A stretch of DNA of 64,000 bases from Pseudomonas nitroreducens TX1 (GCF_000313755.1 NZ_AMZB01000111.1:1-64000); one strand, 5' to 3'. Shown: positions 38,517 to 54,852, counted from the stretch's first letter. The notes: generated from the sequence alone by a model not told the origin. Made by a program: numbers and translations.

Positions 38517-41048
38517 TTACAGAGTACGAGCGACTTCGACCTTCTCGAACACTTCGATCTTGTCGCCGACGCGCACGTCGTTGTAGCTCTTCACGCCGAT
38601 ACCGCACTCCATGCCGGCACGCACTTCGGCGACGTCGTCCTTGAAGCGACGCAGGGATTCCAGCTCGCCTTCGAAGATCACCACGTCGTCGCGCAGTACA
38701 CGGATCGGACGGTTGCGGTGCACCAGACCCTCGGTGACCATGCAGCCGGCGATCGCGCCGAACTTCGGCGAACGGAACACGTCACGCACTTCGGCGATAC
38801 CCAGGATGTTCTCGCGAACATCGCTGCCGAGCATGCCGGTCAGGGCTTTCTTGACGTCTTCGATGATGTCGTAGATCACGTTGTAGTAACGCATGTCGAG
38901 GCCTTCGGTCTCGACGATCTTGCGCGCACCAGCGTCAGCACGGACGTTGAAGCCGAACAGCACCGCGTTGGAGGCCAGCGCCAGGTTGGCATCGGACTCG
39001 GTGATACCACCGACGCCGCCACCGACCACGCGAACCTGCACCTCGTCGTTGCCCAGGCCACTGAGCGAGCCCTGCAGGGCTTCCAGCGAACCACGGACAT
39101 CGGACTTGAGCACGATGTTGAGGGTCTTCTTCTCTTCCTGGCCCATGTTCTCGAAGATGTTTTCCAGCTTGCCGGCGTGGGCACGAGCCAGTTTCACTTC
39201 GCGGAACTTGCCTTGACGGAACAGAGCGACTTCGCGGGCCTTCTTCTCGTCGGCAACCACGGTCATCTCGTCACCGGCGTCCGGGGTGCCGTCCAGGCCG
39301 AGGATCTCGACCGGAATGGACGGACCGGCTTCCTTGATCGGCTTGCCGTTCTCGTCGAGCATCGCACGGACGCGGCCGTAGTTGACGCCGACCAGCACCA
39401 TGTCGCCCTGACGCAGGGTGCCATCCTGGACCAGCACGGTAGCGACCGGGCCACGGCCCTTGTCCAGGCGGGACTCGACCACCACGCCACGGCCCGGGGC
39501 CGACGGAGTGGCTTTGAGTTCGAGTACTTCAGCCTGCAGCAGCACGGCTTCGAGCAGCTCGTCGACGCCGGTACCGACCTTGGCCGATACGTGGACGAAG
39601 GGAGCATCGCCGCCCCACTCTTCCGGGATCACGTCCAGAGCGGCCAGGCCGTTCTTGATGTTGTCCGGGTTGGCGTCCGGCTTGTCGATCTTGTTCACCG
39701 CCACCACGATCGGCACGCCAGCCGCTTTCGCGTGCTGCACGGCTTCCTGGGTCTGCGGCATCACGCCGTCGTCCGCTGCCACCACGAGGATGACGATGTC
39801 GGTGGCCTGGGCACCACGGGCACGCATCGCGGTGAACGCGGCGTGGCCAGGGGTGTCGAGGAAGGTGACCATGCCGCGGTCGGTTTCCACGTGGTAGGCA
39901 CCGATGTGCTGGGTGATACCGCCGGCTTCGCCAGCTGCCACCTTGGCACGACGGATGTAGTCGAGCAGCGAGGTCTTGCCGTGGTCGACGTGGCCCATCA
40001 CGGTCACGACCGGCGCGCGGGATACAGCCTCACCGACGAACTTCAGGGATTCGGCCAGTTGCTCTTCCAGGGCGTTCTCGCTGACCAGCTTGACCTTGTG
40101 GCCGAGTTCTTCGGCGATCAGCTGGGCGGTTTCCTGGTCGAGCACCTGGTTGATGGTCACCGGGGTGCCCATCTTGAACATGAACTTGACGACCTCGGCA
40201 CCCTTCACCGACATCTGGGCGGCGAGTTCGCCCACGGTGATGGTCTCGCCGATATTCACTTCACGCACAATCGGTCCTGTCGGGCTCTGGAACCCGTGCT
40301 GGTTACGCTTCTTCAGCTTGCCCTTGCCGCGGCCACCGCCACGACGGCCAAAGCTGTCGTCGTCGTCGCCACCACCGCTGCGCACGACGCGCGGCGCCGT
40401 GGTCTTTTCCTTTTCCTTGATCGACGGGCGATGCTGGGCATGCTTGCGATCACGGCGCTCATCCTCGTCGTCGCGCTTGGGCGCGCGGCGTACTTCGTCC
40501 TTCTTGCGGTCATCCGCAGCAGGAGCGGCAGCGGCCGGCGCAGCCGGGGCGGGAGCCGCAGCGCGTGGCGCTTCGGTAGCAGCCGGAGCTGCAGCGGCAG
40601 GCGCAGCGCTGCTGGTCTGGCGAGCGGCGTCCGCCCGACGGCGAGCCTCTTCCTCGGCAGCACGCTGGCGAGACTCTTCCTCGGCCTTCAGACGCACCGC
40701 TTCCTCAGCGGCACGCTGCTCTTCCAGCTCGCGCTGGCGCTCGGCCTCGAGCTCCTCGGGATCACGCTTGACGTAGGTCTTCTTCTTGCGAACCTCGACG
40801 CTGACAGTCTTGCTGCCAGCGACCCGGATGGTCGAGGTGGTCTTGCGTTGCAGGGTGATCTTGCGCGGCTCATCCGCGCGATCACCGTGGCTGCCTTTCA
40901 GGTGGGCCAGCAGCGCTTGCTTCTCGCTGTCGGTCACCACCTGCTCGGCATCGTTATGGGGCAGACCCGCTTCGCGCATCTGCTGCAGCAGGCGCTCCAC
41001 CGGCGTATCGACCGTCTTGGCCAGTTCTTTCACCGTGACTTGCGTCAT
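38517..41048 (-). CDS. infB: Translation initiation factor IF-2
   Basis: This 843-aa GTPase brings fMet-tRNA to the 30S subunit and joins the subunits. It has an IF2 N-terminal domain, a charged Ala/Glu/Arg-rich region (about 90-240), then the G domain with [14 protein letters not shown] and NKIDK motifs, domain II and the C-terminal fMet-tRNA binding domain. Its partner, initiator tRNA-fMet, is encoded in the same operon 2.1 kb upstream. It follows nusA by 27 bp. Confidence 0.98.
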   Translation of the reverse strand: MTQVTVKELAKTVDTPVERLLQQMREAGLPHNDAEQVVTDSEKQALLAHLKGSHGDRADEPRKITLQRKTTSTIRVAGSKTVSVEVRKKKTYVKRDPEELEAERQRELEEQRAAEEAVRLKAEEESRQRAAEEEARRRADAARQTSSAAPAAAAPAATEAPRAAAPAPAAPAAAAPAADDRKKDEVRRAPKRDDEDERRDRKHAQHRPSIKEKEKTTAPRVVRSGGGDDDDSFGRRGGGRGKGKLKKRNQHGFQSPTGPIVREVNIGETITVGELAAQMSVKGAEVVKFMFKMGTPVTINQVLDQETAQLIAEELGHKVKLVSENALEEQLAESLKFVGEAVSRAPVVTVMGHVDHGKTSLLDYIRRAKVAAGEAGGITQHIGAYHVETDRGMVTFLDTPGHAAFTAMRARGAQATDIVILVVAADDGVMPQTQEAVQHAKAAGVPIVVAVNKIDKPDANPDNIKNGLAALDVIPEEWGGDAPFVHVSAKVGTGVDELLEAVLLQAEVLELKATPSAPGRGVVVESRLDKGRGPVATVLVQDGTLRQGDMVLVGVNYGRVRAMLDENGKPIKEAGPSIPVEILGLDGTPDAGDEMTVVADEKKAREVALFRQGKFREVKLARAHAGKLENIFENMGQEEKKTLNIVLKSDVRGSLEALQGSLSGLGNDEVQVRVVGGGVGGITESDANLALASNAVLFGFNVRADAGARKIVETEGLDMRYYNVIYDIIEDVKKALTGMLGSDVRENILGIAEVRDVFRSPKFGAIAGCMVTEGLVHRNRPIRVLRDDVVIFEGELESLRRFKDDVAEVRAGMECGIGVKSYNDVRVGDKIEVFEKVEVARTL

Positions 41049-41075
41049 GCACTTCTCTCCTCAGGCCGCGAATGC

Positions 41076-42557
41076 TTACTCGAACCAATGGGCCCGGGCG
41101 GCCATGATCAACTTGCCGGCACGCTCTTCGTCCATGCCGTCGATGTCGAGCAGATCGTCAATGGATTGCTCGGCAAGATCTTCACGGGTGGTTACGCCAC
41201 GCAGTGCCAGGTCCACGGCCAGCTCTTTGGTCATGCCATCGAGGCTGAGCAGGTCTTCGGCAGGTTGTGCGTCGGCGAGTTTCTCTTCAGTGGCGATGGC
41301 TTTGGTCAGCAGGCGGTCCTTGGCACGCGAGCGCAGCTCGTTGACGATGTCTTCGTCGAAGCCGTCGATGCTGAGCATCTCTTCCATCGGTACGTAGGCG
41401 ATCTCTTCCAGGGTGGTGAAACCTTCTTCCACCAGGACCTGGGCGAGTTCTTCGTCGACATCCAGCTCGTCGACGAAGCGCTGCAGGATGTCGCCAGTTT
41501 CAGCCTGCTGTTTGGCCTGGATATCGGCCTCGGTCATCACGTTCAGGGTCCAGCCGGTGAGCTGGCTGGCCAGACGGACGTTCTGGCCACTGCGGCCAAT
41601 GGCCTGCGCCAGGTTGTCCTCGGCAACGGCGATATCCATGGTGTGGGTATCTTCGTCGACGATGATCGCCGCCACTTCGGCCGGGGCCATGGCGTTGATC
41701 ACGAACTGTGCGGGGTTGTCGTCCCAGAGGACGATGTCCACACGCTCGCCGCCCAGTTCGCCGGAGACGGCCTGGACGCGGGAACCACGCATACCGATGC
41801 AGGCGCCCTGCGGATCGATACGTTTGTCCTTGGAGCGAACGGCGATCTTGGCGCGCGAACCCGGATCGCGGGCAGCGGCCATCACGTCGATCAGTTGTTC
41901 GGCAATTTCCGGTACTTCGATACGGAACAGCTCGATCAGCATTTCCGGCGCGGTACGCGACAGGATCAACTGAGGACCACGGTTCTCGCTGCGGATTTCC
42001 TTGAGCAGGGCACGCACGCGGGTGCCGACGCGGAAGGTTTCACGCGGGATGATCTGGTCGCGGGCCAGCAGCGCTTCGGCGTTGTTGCCCAGATCGACGA
42101 TCACATTGTCACGGGTGACCTTCTTGACGGTGCCGGAGATGATCTCGTTGACCTTCTCACGGTAGGCATCAACCACCTGGGCGCGCTCGGCTTCGCGAAC
42201 CTTCTGCACGATGACCTGCTTGGCGGTCTGTGCGGCGATACGGCCGAACTCGATGGATTCGATCTTCTCTTCGATGACCTCGCCGGCTTTCATGCCGGGG
42301 TGCTCTTCCTGCACGTCCTCGACGGTCAGTTCCGATGCCGGGTTGGAGTAGTCCTCGTCTTCGACGATGGTCCAGCGACGGAAAGTTTCGTAGTTGCCGT
42401 TGGCGCGGTTGATTTCCACGCGCAGGTCAACCTCGTCCTCGAAACGCTTTTTGGTCGCGGTCGCCAGGGCCAGCTCCAGCGCTTCGAAAATCACGCCAGG
42501 CGGTACACCCTTCTCGTTGGATACCGACTCAACAACCAGCAGTACTTCTTTGCTCAT
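41076..42557 (-). CDS. nusA: Transcription termination/antitermination protein NusA
   Basis: This 493-aa NusA regulates pausing, intrinsic termination and rRNA antitermination. It has an N-terminal RNA polymerase-binding domain, an S1 domain (about 135-200), two KH domains, and two acidic AR repeats at the C-terminus ([16 protein letters not shown] and [16 protein letters not shown]), the gammaproteobacterial form. E. coli NusA represses its own operon by enhancing termination in the leader; a terminator-like hairpin precedes rimP here. Confidence 0.98.
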   Translation of the reverse strand: MSKEVLLVVESVSNEKGVPPGVIFEALELALATATKKRFEDEVDLRVEINRANGNYETFRRWTIVEDEDYSNPASELTVEDVQEEHPGMKAGEVIEEKIESIEFGRIAAQTAKQVIVQKVREAERAQVVDAYREKVNEIISGTVKKVTRDNVIVDLGNNAEALLARDQIIPRETFRVGTRVRALLKEIRSENRGPQLILSRTAPEMLIELFRIEVPEIAEQLIDVMAAARDPGSRAKIAVRSKDKRIDPQGACIGMRGSRVQAVSGELGGERVDIVLWDDNPAQFVINAMAPAEVAAIIVDEDTHTMDIAVAEDNLAQAIGRSGQNVRLASQLTGWTLNVMTEADIQAKQQAETGDILQRFVDELDVDEELAQVLVEEGFTTLEEIAYVPMEEMLSIDGFDEDIVNELRSRAKDRLLTKAIATEEKLADAQPAEDLLSLDGMTKELAVDLALRGVTTREDLAEQSIDDLLDIDGMDEERAGKLIMAARAHWFE

Positions 42558-42602
42558 CGTACGCCTCGCCTTTCAATCCATTGGAATCCGCGCTCTGGCG
42601 GC

Positions 42603-43061
42603 TCACTCAAATCGGGGGATGATGTTGGCCTTGTCGATCGAGTCGACCGGCAGCAGGTATTCATGGTCGTCTACCAGGACCACCACATCCTGCTCCTCCA
42701 CACCACGGAGAATGCCCTGGAAATTGCGACGCCGTTCGAAGGGCGTACGCAGCTTGATCTTCACCTGCTCGCCGACGTAGCGAGCGAACTGTTCGAGAGT
42801 GAAGAGCGGCCGATCCATACCGGGCGACGACACCTCGAGGGTGTACTCGCCACTGATCGGATCTTCCACGTCCAGGATGCCGCTGACCTGACGACTGACG
42901 ATTTCGCAGTCATCGATCAGGATGCCTTCCGGACGATCGATATAAACCCGGAGCAGGGAATGGCGACCTTGGGAAATGAACTCCAGGCCCCAGCACTCAT
43001 AGCCGAGCGCCTCTACCACAGGGGCCAACAAGGCCTGCAACTGTTCTAGCTTGCTCGACAC
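42603..43061 (-). CDS. rimP: Ribosome maturation factor RimP
   Basis: This 152-aa protein is needed for 30S maturation. It has [44 protein letters not shown] and [15 protein letters not shown], the RimP signature. Start is GTG 43061 (AGG precedes within GATCAG), giving the length usual in Pseudomonas; the frame is open for ten more codons. It is the first protein gene after tRNA-fMet, as in the E. coli metY-rimP-nusA operon. Confidence 0.95.
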   Translation of the reverse strand: MSSKLEQLQALLAPVVEALGYECWGLEFISQGRHSLLRVYIDRPEGILIDDCEIVSRQVSGILDVEDPISGEYTLEVSSPGMDRPLFTLEQFARYVGEQVKIKLRTPFERRRNFQGILRGVEEQDVVVLVDDHEYLLPVDSIDKANIIPRFE

Positions 43062-43088
43062 CTGATCGCCTCGCGTATGCTGTAGAAA

Positions 43089-43111
43089 CAAAAAATGGGC
43101 GAAACGCCCAT
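43089..43111 (-). terminator. Terminator-like attenuator just upstream of rimP
   Basis: On the minus strand, a 7-bp stem (ATGGGCG / CGCCCAT, TTT loop) is followed by six T and ends 28 bp before the rimP start codon. Its position in front of a rimP-nusA-infB operon suggests leader attenuation, possibly NusA-stimulated. Confidence 0.75.
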
Positions 43112-43156
43112 CCCTTAAGGACCGCCCTGAACCGGCGGCGCGGACTGTCCAGCTAG

Positions 43157-43182
43157 CAAAAAGCCCCTGAAAAGGGGCTCTG
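43157..43182 (-). terminator. Terminator after tRNA-fMet
   Basis: On the minus strand, a stem AGCCCCT / AGGGGCT with TTTC-type loop is followed by TTTTTG. It lies just 7-10 bp after the tRNA-fMet 3' end and would separate tRNA from the rimP leader. Confidence 0.85.
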
Positions 43183-43188
43183 CCAAAC

Positions 43189-43265
<77 letters not shown>

Positions 43266-43329
43266 TCAAAGCTGGTGCGAAATTATACGGTCGAGCCCCT
43301 TCCAGGTCAACCGAAACACCGAAACGACA

Positions 43330-43348
43330 AGGCCCGCGTTGCGGGCCT
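43330..43348 (-). terminator. Hairpin after tRNA-Leu
   Basis: The GGCCCGC / GCGGGCC stem lies 10 bp past the tRNA-Leu 3' end. It is preceded and followed by T/A tracts and could terminate in either direction; the minus-strand role fits the gene order. Confidence 0.75.
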
Positions 43349-43357
43349 TTTCGTATA

Positions 43358-43443
43358 TGGTACCGAGGAGGGGACTCGAACCCCTACAGCCTATGGCCAC
43401 TACCACCTCAAGGTAGCGTGTCTACCAATTCCACCACCTCGGC
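43358..43443 (-). tRNA. tRNA-Leu (GAG)
   Basis: This 86-nt class II tRNA has acceptor GCCGAGG, anticodon stem CTACC / GGTAG with loop TTGAGGT (anticodon GAG), a long variable arm, the TTCGAGT T-loop and an encoded CCA. It starts only 16 bp after the secG stop and is probably part of the tpiA-secG transcript. Confidence 0.98.
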
Positions 43444-43459
43444 AAAAACTCTTGCCTGC

Positions 43460-43852
43460 TTACTTCTGCTCAGGAGCCGCCGGAACGTCGCCGTTACCGC
43501 CTGCAGGGGCTTGAGGCTGCCCTTGCGCGCCCGGCACATCGCTAGCTGCCGGAGCTTGTTCCTGCTTTTGCTCCATCACTGCCGGATCAGGAAGCCCAGC
43601 GTGACGAATTATATCAGCTTTTTCTTTAGCAAAATACGCTAAACCCAAGCTGGTAATAAAAAAAACTGCTGCCAACACAGCGGTGAAACGACTCAGGAAG
43701 GTCGCGGAACCCTGGCTACCGAAAACGGTACCCGAGGCGCCAGCACCAAACGACGCACCGGCGTCGGCACCCTTGCCTTGCTGAAGCAGGACCAGCACAA
43801 CCAGACCCAGCGCCATCAGCAGGTGAATCACGATTACAACTGTTTCCAGCAT
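43460..43852 (-). CDS. secG: Protein-export membrane protein SecG
   Basis: This 130-aa SecG has two membrane helices (about 3-22 and 52-72) around the conserved [27 protein letters not shown] loop. It has an alanine/proline/glutamine-rich C-terminal tail of about 45 residues, longer than the E. coli protein. It is part of the SecYEG translocon. The ATG is three bases after the tpiA stop. Confidence 0.97.
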   Translation of the reverse strand: MLETVVIVIHLLMALGLVVLVLLQQGKGADAGASFGAGASGTVFGSQGSATFLSRFTAVLAAVFFITSLGLAYFAKEKADIIRHAGLPDPAVMEQKQEQAPAASDVPGAQGQPQAPAGGNGDVPAAPEQK

Positions 43853-43854
43853 CT

Positions 43855-44610
43855 TCAGTTTCCTGCGGCGCGACAGATCGCACCGAACTCATCTGCATTC
43901 AGGGAAGCTCCACCAATGAGCCCCCCATCGATATCCGGCATGCCGAAAAGTTCGACAGCATTGGCGGCCTTGACACTACCGCCATACAGGAGACGAAGGC
44001 CGCGGGCCACCTCTGCGTTTTCCGCCGAGATCTGCGCGCGAATCGCCGCATGTACTTCCTGGGCCTGCTCGGGAGAAGCGGTCAGCCCCGTCCCAATCGC
44101 CCACACCGGCTCGTAAGCCACAACAGCGCGGGAGAAAGCCCCAACACCGAGATCTTCGATCACCGAGCCCAACTGGCGCCCGACAACCTCAAGAGTCTTG
44201 CCCGCCTCACGCTGCTCGCGGGTTTCACCCACGCACAGGATCGGAACCAGGCCACACGATTGAACCGCTGCAAACTTGCGGCTGATCACTCCGTCGCTTT
44301 CACCCAGGATCAGGCGACGTTCGGAGTGACCCACCAGCACCAGGGAGCAGTTCGCATCCGCCAACTGGCTGGCTGCGATCTCGCCCGTCAAGGCACCCTG
44401 CATCGGCTCAACCGCGCAATTCTGCGCACCGACGGCAACCGTCTTTCCATCCAGGCCTTGCACGACCTGATTGATGTACAGACAAGGCGGGAACACCGCC
44501 ACATCGACACCTGTGGGAAGAGCCAGTTGACGCAGGCCTTTGATCAGCTCCGTTACGCTGGAGCGGGTACCGTGCATTTTCCAGTTACCGGCCACCAAGG
44601 GTCGACGCAT
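43855..44610 (-). CDS. tpiA: Triose-phosphate isomerase
   Basis: This 251-aa TIM barrel enzyme interconverts dihydroxyacetone phosphate and glyceraldehyde-3-P. Catalytic lysine is in GNWKMHG (K11), histidine in LVGHSERR and glutamate in [22 protein letters not shown] precedes the ATG. It is followed by secG and the tRNA-Leu, a gammaproteobacterial arrangement, and comes 65 bp after glmM. Confidence 0.98.
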   Translation of the reverse strand: MRRPLVAGNWKMHGTRSSVTELIKGLRQLALPTGVDVAVFPPCLYINQVVQGLDGKTVAVGAQNCAVEPMQGALTGEIAASQLADANCSLVLVGHSERRLILGESDGVISRKFAAVQSCGLVPILCVGETREQREAGKTLEVVGRQLGSVIEDLGVGAFSRAVVAYEPVWAIGTGLTASPEQAQEVHAAIRAQISAENAEVARGLRLLYGGSVKAANAVELFGMPDIDGGLIGGASLNADEFGAICRAAGN

Positions 44611-44675
44611 GCTGTACCTCGCTGAGCAAAGTGGGCGCAGATATTACTCGACGCTTTTGGAACTGACAAGAGAAA

Positions 44676-46013
44676 TCAAGCACATACCTCTGTAACGACT
44701 TTTGCCAGCTGTTCGGCGTAAGCGCGAACGCGAGCTTCCTCGTCACCCTCGACCATCACTCGCACCAGCGGTTCGGTGCCGGATTTGCGCAGCAGTACGC
44801 GCCCGCGCCCGGCCATTTCCTGGGTCACCTTGGCGCAGGCTTCCTTAACCGCCGGATGTTCCAGAGGATCGACACCACCAGCGAAGCGTACATTGATCAG
44901 CACCTGCGGGCACTTGCGAATCCCCATCCGCGCCTCGGCCAGGTTCTGGCCGCGGGTTTTCAGCGCCATGAGCACCTGCAGCGCCGCGATGATCGCGTCA
45001 CCCGTCGTGGTGTGCTGGCAGCAGACCACATGGCCGGAGTTTTCGCCGCCCAGTTGCCAGTTGCGTGACTGCAGTTCGGACATCACGTAGCGATCGCCCA
45101 CCTTGGCGCGAGCAAACGGAATGTGAAGATCCTGAAGCGCCAGCTCAAGACCCAGGTTACTCATCAGGGTCCCGACCACGCCGCCATGCAGTTTGCCGCG
45201 GTCGAGCATGTCGCGCGCGATGAGGTAGAGAATCTCGTCGCCATCGACGATGGTGCCGGTATGGTCGACCATCATCACGCGATCGCCATCGCCGTCGAAG
45301 GCAATGCCGATATCCGCGTGATTGGCCAGCACGGCCTCCTGCAGAGCCCCCATATGGGTCGAGCCACAGTTGTCGTTGATGTTCAGGCCATTGGGCTCGG
45401 CACCGATGACGAACACTTCGGCACCCAGCTCCCGGAACACATTGGGCGCGATCTTGTAGGTCGCACCATGGGCACAATCCAGCGCGACGCGCAAACCGGC
45501 AAAGCTGGTGTTCGAGGGTACGCTGCTCTTGCAGAACTCGATGTAGCGGCCGGCGGCATCGTTGATCCGCGAAACCTTGCCCAGGCGCGCGGATTCGACC
45601 ACGGTCATCGGCGCATCCAGAAGCTCCTCGATGATCAGCTCCACCTCATCAGGCAGTTTGGTACCCTGGCCGGAGAAGAACTTGATGCCGTTGTCGTCAT
45701 GCGGATTGTGCGAGGCACTGATGACGATACCGGCCTCGGCATGGAAGGTGCGCGTCAGGTAGGCAATACCGGGAGTCGGCATGGGGCCGAGCAGCATCAC
45801 GTCGGCGCCGGCAGCGGACAAACCAGCCTCCAGCGCCGATTCGAACATGTAGCCGGAAATCCGGGTGTCCTTGCCCACCAGCACGCGGCACTTGCCCTGC
45901 TGACGGAAGGCCATGCCCACAGCCCAACCCAACTTGAGCACGAAGTCCGGCGTGATTGGAGGAGTGCCAACGCGCCCGCGGATTCCATCGGTACCAAAAT
46001 ACTTCCTGCTCAT
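44676..46013 (-). CDS. glmM: Phosphoglucosamine mutase
   Basis: This 445-aa enzyme converts glucosamine-6-P to glucosamine-1-P for UDP-GlcNAc, peptidoglycan and LPS. The phosphoserine motif is in [15 protein letters not shown], the metal loop in DGDGDR and the sugar-binding loop in GEXSGH (GGENSGHVV). It overlaps folP by 4 bp (ATGA), so the two are coupled, and it starts with the expected [13 protein letters not shown]. Confidence 0.98.
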   Translation of the reverse strand: MSRKYFGTDGIRGRVGTPPITPDFVLKLGWAVGMAFRQQGKCRVLVGKDTRISGYMFESALEAGLSAAGADVMLLGPMPTPGIAYLTRTFHAEAGIVISASHNPHDDNGIKFFSGQGTKLPDEVELIIEELLDAPMTVVESARLGKVSRINDAAGRYIEFCKSSVPSNTSFAGLRVALDCAHGATYKIAPNVFRELGAEVFVIGAEPNGLNINDNCGSTHMGALQEAVLANHADIGIAFDGDGDRVMMVDHTGTIVDGDEILYLIARDMLDRGKLHGGVVGTLMSNLGLELALQDLHIPFARAKVGDRYVMSELQSRNWQLGGENSGHVVCCQHTTTGDAIIAALQVLMALKTRGQNLAEARMGIRKCPQVLINVRFAGGVDPLEHPAVKEACAKVTQEMAGRGRVLLRKSGTEPLVRVMVEGDEEARVRAYAEQLAKVVTEVCA

Positions 46014-46879
46014 GCGGGCATCCCCTCTTCCGTTGCACTTTCCACTGCGTGAATCATTCGAACGACATCCACCGTCTCGGCGACATCGTGGACGCGGATA
46101 ATACTGGCTCCCTTGGCTACCGCGAGGGCCGCCAGCGCCAGACTGCCATAGAGACGCTCACCCACTTCACGGCCGAGCGCACGCCCGATCATGCTCTTGC
46201 GCGAGACACCGACCAACAGCGGGCACCCGATTTCCATCAACCGCTCCATCTGGCGGAACAGGTTCAGGTTGTGACCCTGCGTCTTGGCAAAACCGAAGCC
46301 AGGATCGATGACGATCCGCTCACGGGCAATGCCCACGGTTTCGCACAGCGCAATGCGTTCCTCAAGGAAGTCCCGGACCTCCTGGAGGATGTTCGGATAG
46401 CGCGGATCGTCCTGCATGTTTCCAGGCTCGCCGCGCATGTGCATCAGGCACACCGGGAGCCCGGTATCGACCGCCGCATCCAGGGCACCATCACGCTGCA
46501 GGGACCGCACATCATTGATCAGGCCCGCTCCGAGGCGAGCAGTCTCGCGCATGACGGCGGGTGTGGACGTATCCACCGAAATCACCACATCCAGCTCGCG
46601 TGCGATGGCCTCGACCACCGGAGCCACGCGCTCGAGCTCCTCGGTGGGTGAAACCACGCGCGCGCCCGGCCGGGTCGATTCGCCACCGATATCGATCAGC
46701 GTGGCGCCGGCCGCGACCATCTCCGCCGCATGACGCAATGCCGCATCGTGCCGGTTGAAACGCCCGCCGTCGGAGAAGGAATCGGGGGTGACATTGAGGA
46801 TGCCCATGACGTGCGGGCGGCTTAAATCAAGAACCCGGTTGCCGCAAGGCAACCGGGTCGGGTGGTACAACGAACTCAT
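46010..46879 (-). CDS. folP: Dihydropteroate synthase
   Basis: This 289-aa enzyme joins dihydropterin pyrophosphate with p-aminobenzoate and is the sulfonamide target. It has the two signatures [15 protein letters not shown] (about 25-40) and [12 protein letters not shown] (about 62-73). FolK, which makes its substrate, is encoded at 15 kb. It starts 10 bp after ftsH and contains a hairpin in its first codons (separate entry). Confidence 0.98.
   Translation of the reverse strand: MSSLYHPTRLPCGNRVLDLSRPHVMGILNVTPDSFSDGGRFNRHDAALRHAAEMVAAGATLIDIGGESTRPGARVVSPTEELERVAPVVEAIARELDVVISVDTSTPAVMRETARLGAGLINDVRSLQRDGALDAAVDTGLPVCLMHMRGEPGNMQDDPRYPNILQEVRDFLEERIALCETVGIARERIVIDPGFGFAKTQGHNLNLFRQMERLMEIGCPLLVGVSRKSMIGRALGREVGERLYGSLALAALAVAKGASIIRVHDVAETVDVVRMIHAVESATEEGMPA
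46833..46858 (-). terminator. Terminator-like hairpin inside the folP 5' coding region
   Basis: An 11-bp perfect stem (ACCCGGTTGCC / GGCAACCGGGT) with a 4-nt loop covers folP codons 8-16. On the minus strand it is followed by TCTTGATTT. It lies about 30 bp after the ftsH stop and could end part of the ftsH transcripts or affect folP translation. Confidence 0.6.
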
Positions 46880-46888
46880 TCAGTGCTC

Positions 46889-48805
<1,917 letters not shown>

Positions 48806-49006
48806 GTCGTTCAATTGACTACCCTCTGAAGCCGGCTCCGCCCTGGAAACCGCTTCTCACGACGGCCAGACTCCTTCCGGCCAAAATTACTACACAACGC
48901 CCGCCGCCAGGCAGACGCCGTCTGTAACCCTTTATGAACCCCGGCTTTCACCGGTACAAGCAAAACCTGCAAGGCATAGACCGGAGGCCGGCCCAATCAT
49001 TCCAGT

Positions 49007-49630
49007 CTAGGCGCCGCGAAAGCCCCGTGCGAGCAGATACTGCTCACGCGAACGATCGCGAGACGACAGCGGTTTGCGCATCTGTACCTTCTCGAAATTC
49101 TCGCGAACCTGCTTGTGGTAAGCGTCGAACCCCTCACCCTGGAAAATCTTGATCAGGAAATCGCCGCCCGGACGCAGCACACGGGTGCACAGGTCCAGGG
49201 CAAGCTCACAGAGGAACATGGCACGCGGCATGTCCACGGCGGGCAGTCCACTCATATTGGGGGCCATATCCGAAATCACAAGGTCTACCGGATTTTCTCC
49301 GATAGCCTGGAGCAACTGGGCGAAGACCTCGTCCTCGGTGAAGTCACCCTGAATGAAGGTGACGTCCGGGATGCTGTCCATCGGCAGGATGTCCGAAGCG
49401 ATCAGGGTGCCCTTGTCGCCAATCACCCGGCTGGTGACCTGCGACCAGCCGCCTGGCGCTGCGCCGAGGTCGACCACGGTCATGCCGGGGCGCAGGATGC
49501 GATCCTTCTCCTGGATCTCCAGCAGTTTGTAGCTGGCGCGCGAGCGATAGCCGTCGCGCTGTGCCATCTTCACGTAAGGATCGTCGAAATGTTCTTTCAG
49601 CCAGCGATGGCTAGTCTTGGAACGGGCCAC
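49007..49630 (-). CDS. rlmE: 23S rRNA 2'-O-ribose U2552 methyltransferase
   Basis: This 207-aa FtsJ/RrmJ enzyme methylates U2552 in the 23S A-loop. The SAM site is [14 protein letters not shown]; the catalytic K-D-K-E tetrad fits K40, D in [11 protein letters not shown] in [11 protein letters not shown] and the C-terminal E. It starts with GTG at 49630, preceded by GAGG. ftsH lies 201 bp downstream, a region without other clear gene. In E. coli ftsJ-ftsH is a heat-shock operon; I see no convincing sigma-32 promoter here. Confidence 0.97.
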   Translation of the reverse strand: MARSKTSHRWLKEHFDDPYVKMAQRDGYRSRASYKLLEIQEKDRILRPGMTVVDLGAAPGGWSQVTSRVIGDKGTLIASDILPMDSIPDVTFIQGDFTEDEVFAQLLQAIGENPVDLVISDMAPNMSGLPAVDMPRAMFLCELALDLCTRVLRPGGDFLIKIFQGEGFDAYHKQVRENFEKVQMRKPLSSRDRSREQYLLARGFRGA

Positions 49631-49709
49631 GTATTACCTCGTCTGAGCGGCATCCCGGTATAACCGAAACTCGGGTAGAATATCCGCCTTTTTTCCCAGG
49701 GGTCAGATT

Positions 49710-50024
49710 ATGGCGCTCTCTCAGGAGCAGAAAAAGCAGTTCAAATCTATCGGGCATCACCTGAAACCCGTATTGACCGTTGCTGAAAATGGTCTTTCGG
49801 AAGGTGTAATGGCCGAGCTTGAGCGTGCGCTCAACGATCATGAACTGATCAAGGTGCAGTTCCGCATCACCGAACGCGATGATCGTCGTGCGCTGATCGA
49901 CGAACTTTGCCAGACGGGCAGCTGCGAACTGGTTCAGTCCATCGGCAAGATGGCACTGATCTATCGCCGCAATCCCAAGCCGAACAAGAGCTTGTCGAAC
50001 ATCAGCCGCTTCAGCGGACTCTGA
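49710..50024 (+). CDS. yhbY: YhbY-type CRM-domain RNA-binding protein
   Basis: This 104-aa protein belongs to the CRM family, linked with pre-50S ribosomal particles. It has the GHHLKPVLTVAENGLSEGV N-terminus and the G-x-x-G-like surface typical of the fold. AGGGG lies 8 bases before the ATG. It is divergent from rlmE across 79 bp, another ribosome maturation gene. Confidence 0.96.
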   Translation: MALSQEQKKQFKSIGHHLKPVLTVAENGLSEGVMAELERALNDHELIKVQFRITERDDRRALIDELCQTGSCELVQSIGKMALIYRRNPKPNKSLSNISRFSGL

Positions 50025-50066
50025 CAGTCAAGACCGGCAACGCGGAGCCAGCAAGGCTCCGCCGCG

Positions 50067-50525
50067 TCAGTTTCGCTCGCCCCGCCCGGGCGCCGGTTGC
50101 AGCACCAGCAGCAGACCGCACAGCGCCACCACCAGATAATTGAACAGCAGCCAGCGCTGAGCGTCCGGCGCTACCTGGCGCACCAGGAAATAAGCCGCCA
50201 CCATCACCAATACGGTCAACAGCAACTGCCCCCGCGATTCACGGATGAAGGCAGCGCTCCCGCGCGCCAGCCAGAGCACCAGAGCCTGCAGTACGACGCA
50301 GAAGCCGGCAAACCCCAGCAACAGGGGTTTCAACGCGTCAGCGACTGACTCCACCAACAAAGGCGCCAGGCCGATCTTGTCCAACGCCGGCAATACCACG
50401 AACTGAAGCAGCCAGAGGCCGCCGACCCAGAATGTCTGGGCCAGCAGCCAACTGATGGTGCCTGCGTTCAGGGAGGGTCGATCAGGCGTGGCGGACTTCA
50501 ACGATCTCGTACTCGACGTCGCCAC
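50067..50525 (-). CDS. DUF4149 membrane protein overlapping greA
   Basis: This up to 152-aa protein has four predicted membrane helices, beginning [22 protein letters not shown] and typical of DUF4149/TMEM205-like proteins. The function is unknown. The start is uncertain: GTG 50525 gives 152 aa; TTG 50501 gives 144 aa. Both lie inside the 3' end of greA, in a different frame, so translation is coupled to greA. The order carB-greA-DUF4149 matches P. aeruginosa as I recall. Confidence 0.85.
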   Translation of the reverse strand: MATSSTRSLKSATPDRPSLNAGTISWLLAQTFWVGGLWLLQFVVLPALDKIGLAPLLVESVADALKPLLLGFAGFCVVLQALVLWLARGSAAFIRESRGQLLLTVLVMVAAYFLVRQVAPDAQRWLLFNYLVVALCGLLLVLQPAPGRGERN

Positions 50526-50954
50526 CCGGCGTTTTCACCAGGACGGCGTCGCCCTCGGTCTTGCCGATCAGCGCACGGGCGATCGGCGAGTTGACCGAGA
50601 TCTTGCTGTTCTTGATGTCTGCCTCGTCGTCGCCGACGATCTGGTAGGTCACCGTCTCGTCGGTCTCCACGTTTGCGATATCGACGGTGGTACCGAAGAT
50701 CACCTTGCCGCTGTGCGGAATGGTGGTCACGTCGATGATCTGCGCGTTGGACAGCTTGGCTTCGATGTCGCGGATGCGAGCCTCGGACATGCCCTGCTGC
50801 TCACGGGCTGCGTGGTACTCGGCGTTTTCCTTCAGGTCGCCCAACTCACGCGCTTCGGCGATGGCCTGGGTGATCTGCGGACGCAGAACGGTCTTCAGGT
50901 ATTTCAGCTCTTCTTCCAGGGCGCGAGCGCCCTGGACGGTCATTGGAAATTTGC

Positions 50955-50958
<4 letters not shown>
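50482..50958 (-). CDS. greA: Transcription elongation factor GreA
   Basis: This 158-aa factor enters the RNA polymerase channel and triggers cleavage of backtracked RNA. It has an N-terminal coiled coil with the acidic tip (D/E in [24 protein letters not shown]) and a C-terminal FKBP-like domain. Its ATG overlaps the carB stop (ATGA), so it is coupled to carB. DksA, which binds the same channel, is encoded at 6.6 kb. Confidence 0.98.
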
Positions 50959-54176
<3,218 letters not shown>

Positions 54177-54195
54177 GGGACTCTCGTTGCAATAT

Positions 54196-54852
54196 TCAGG
54201 AAAGGGTTGCGCTGGCCAGCTTCACGCCAAAGCCGACGAACAGGGCGCCGACGCCACTCGAGGCGCCGGCAGCCAACCGTTGCCGCCGACGGAACCAGGC
54301 CGCCAGACGCACACCGGAGAAAATCAGGAAACTCAGGTACAGGGCGCTGATGATCTCGAGGATCGTGCCCAGCACCAGGAACGACAGGCCGGGGTAGGCG
54401 TAACCCGGGTCGACGAACTGGATGAAAAAGGAAATGAAGAAGAGGATCGCCTTGGGGTTGGACAGGCTCAGCAGCAGCGCCTTGCGGAACGGCTGGTTGA
54501 CGTCCACTTCCTTGGCCGGCGCGGCGGCCGCTTCCAGCGGGTGGCGCAGCTTCTGCCAGCCACCGCGGAGCATGCCGATACCCAGATAGAACAGGTACGC
54601 GGCGCCGACGTACTTCAGGCCCAGGAACAGCATCGGCTCGGCCTTGAGGACCGAGGCGATACCCAGCGCCGAGAGGAACATCAGGATCGCATCGCCGAGG
54701 AACACCGCGCTCGCCGCCCGGTAGCCCGAGGCCACGCCGCGCTGGGCGGCGGTGGCGAGGACGAACAGCGAGTTCGGCCCCGGCAGCAGGACGATGAACA
54801 ACGTACCCAGGACGTAGGTCCAGAGGTCGGTGATTCCCAGGGTCGGCATCAT
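54196..54852 (-). CDS. LysE/RhtB-family amino acid exporter
   Basis: This 218-aa protein has about six membrane helices and the LysE N-terminal signature [17 protein letters not shown]. The family exports amino acids (lysine, threonine, leucine, arginine); the substrate is unknown. It lies between carA and carB, both for the arginine/pyrimidine pathway, an arrangement known in P. aeruginosa. Overlapping ATGs at 54852 and 54849 are both possible starts. Confidence 0.94.
   Translation of the reverse strand: MMPTLGITDLWTYVLGTLFIVLLPGPNSLFVLATAAQRGVASGYRAASAVFLGDAILMFLSALGIASVLKAEPMLFLGLKYVGAAYLFYLGIGMLRGGWQKLRHPLEAAAAPAKEVDVNQPFRKALLLSLSNPKAILFFISFFIQFVDPGYAYPGLSFLVLGTILEIISALYLSFLIFSGVRLAAWFRRRQRLAAGASSGVGALFVGFGVKLASATLS

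Noticed and set aside
38157-43049. 1630-aa open frame on the plus strand opposite rbfA-infB-nusA-rimP
   Set aside because: It is antisense to four well conserved genes, has no recognisable domain, and arises because GC-rich third positions remove stop codons on the other strand.
48806-49006. Heat-shock promoter between rlmE and ftsH
   Set aside because: I looked for CTTGAA-N13-15-CCCCAT and found only weak partial matches.
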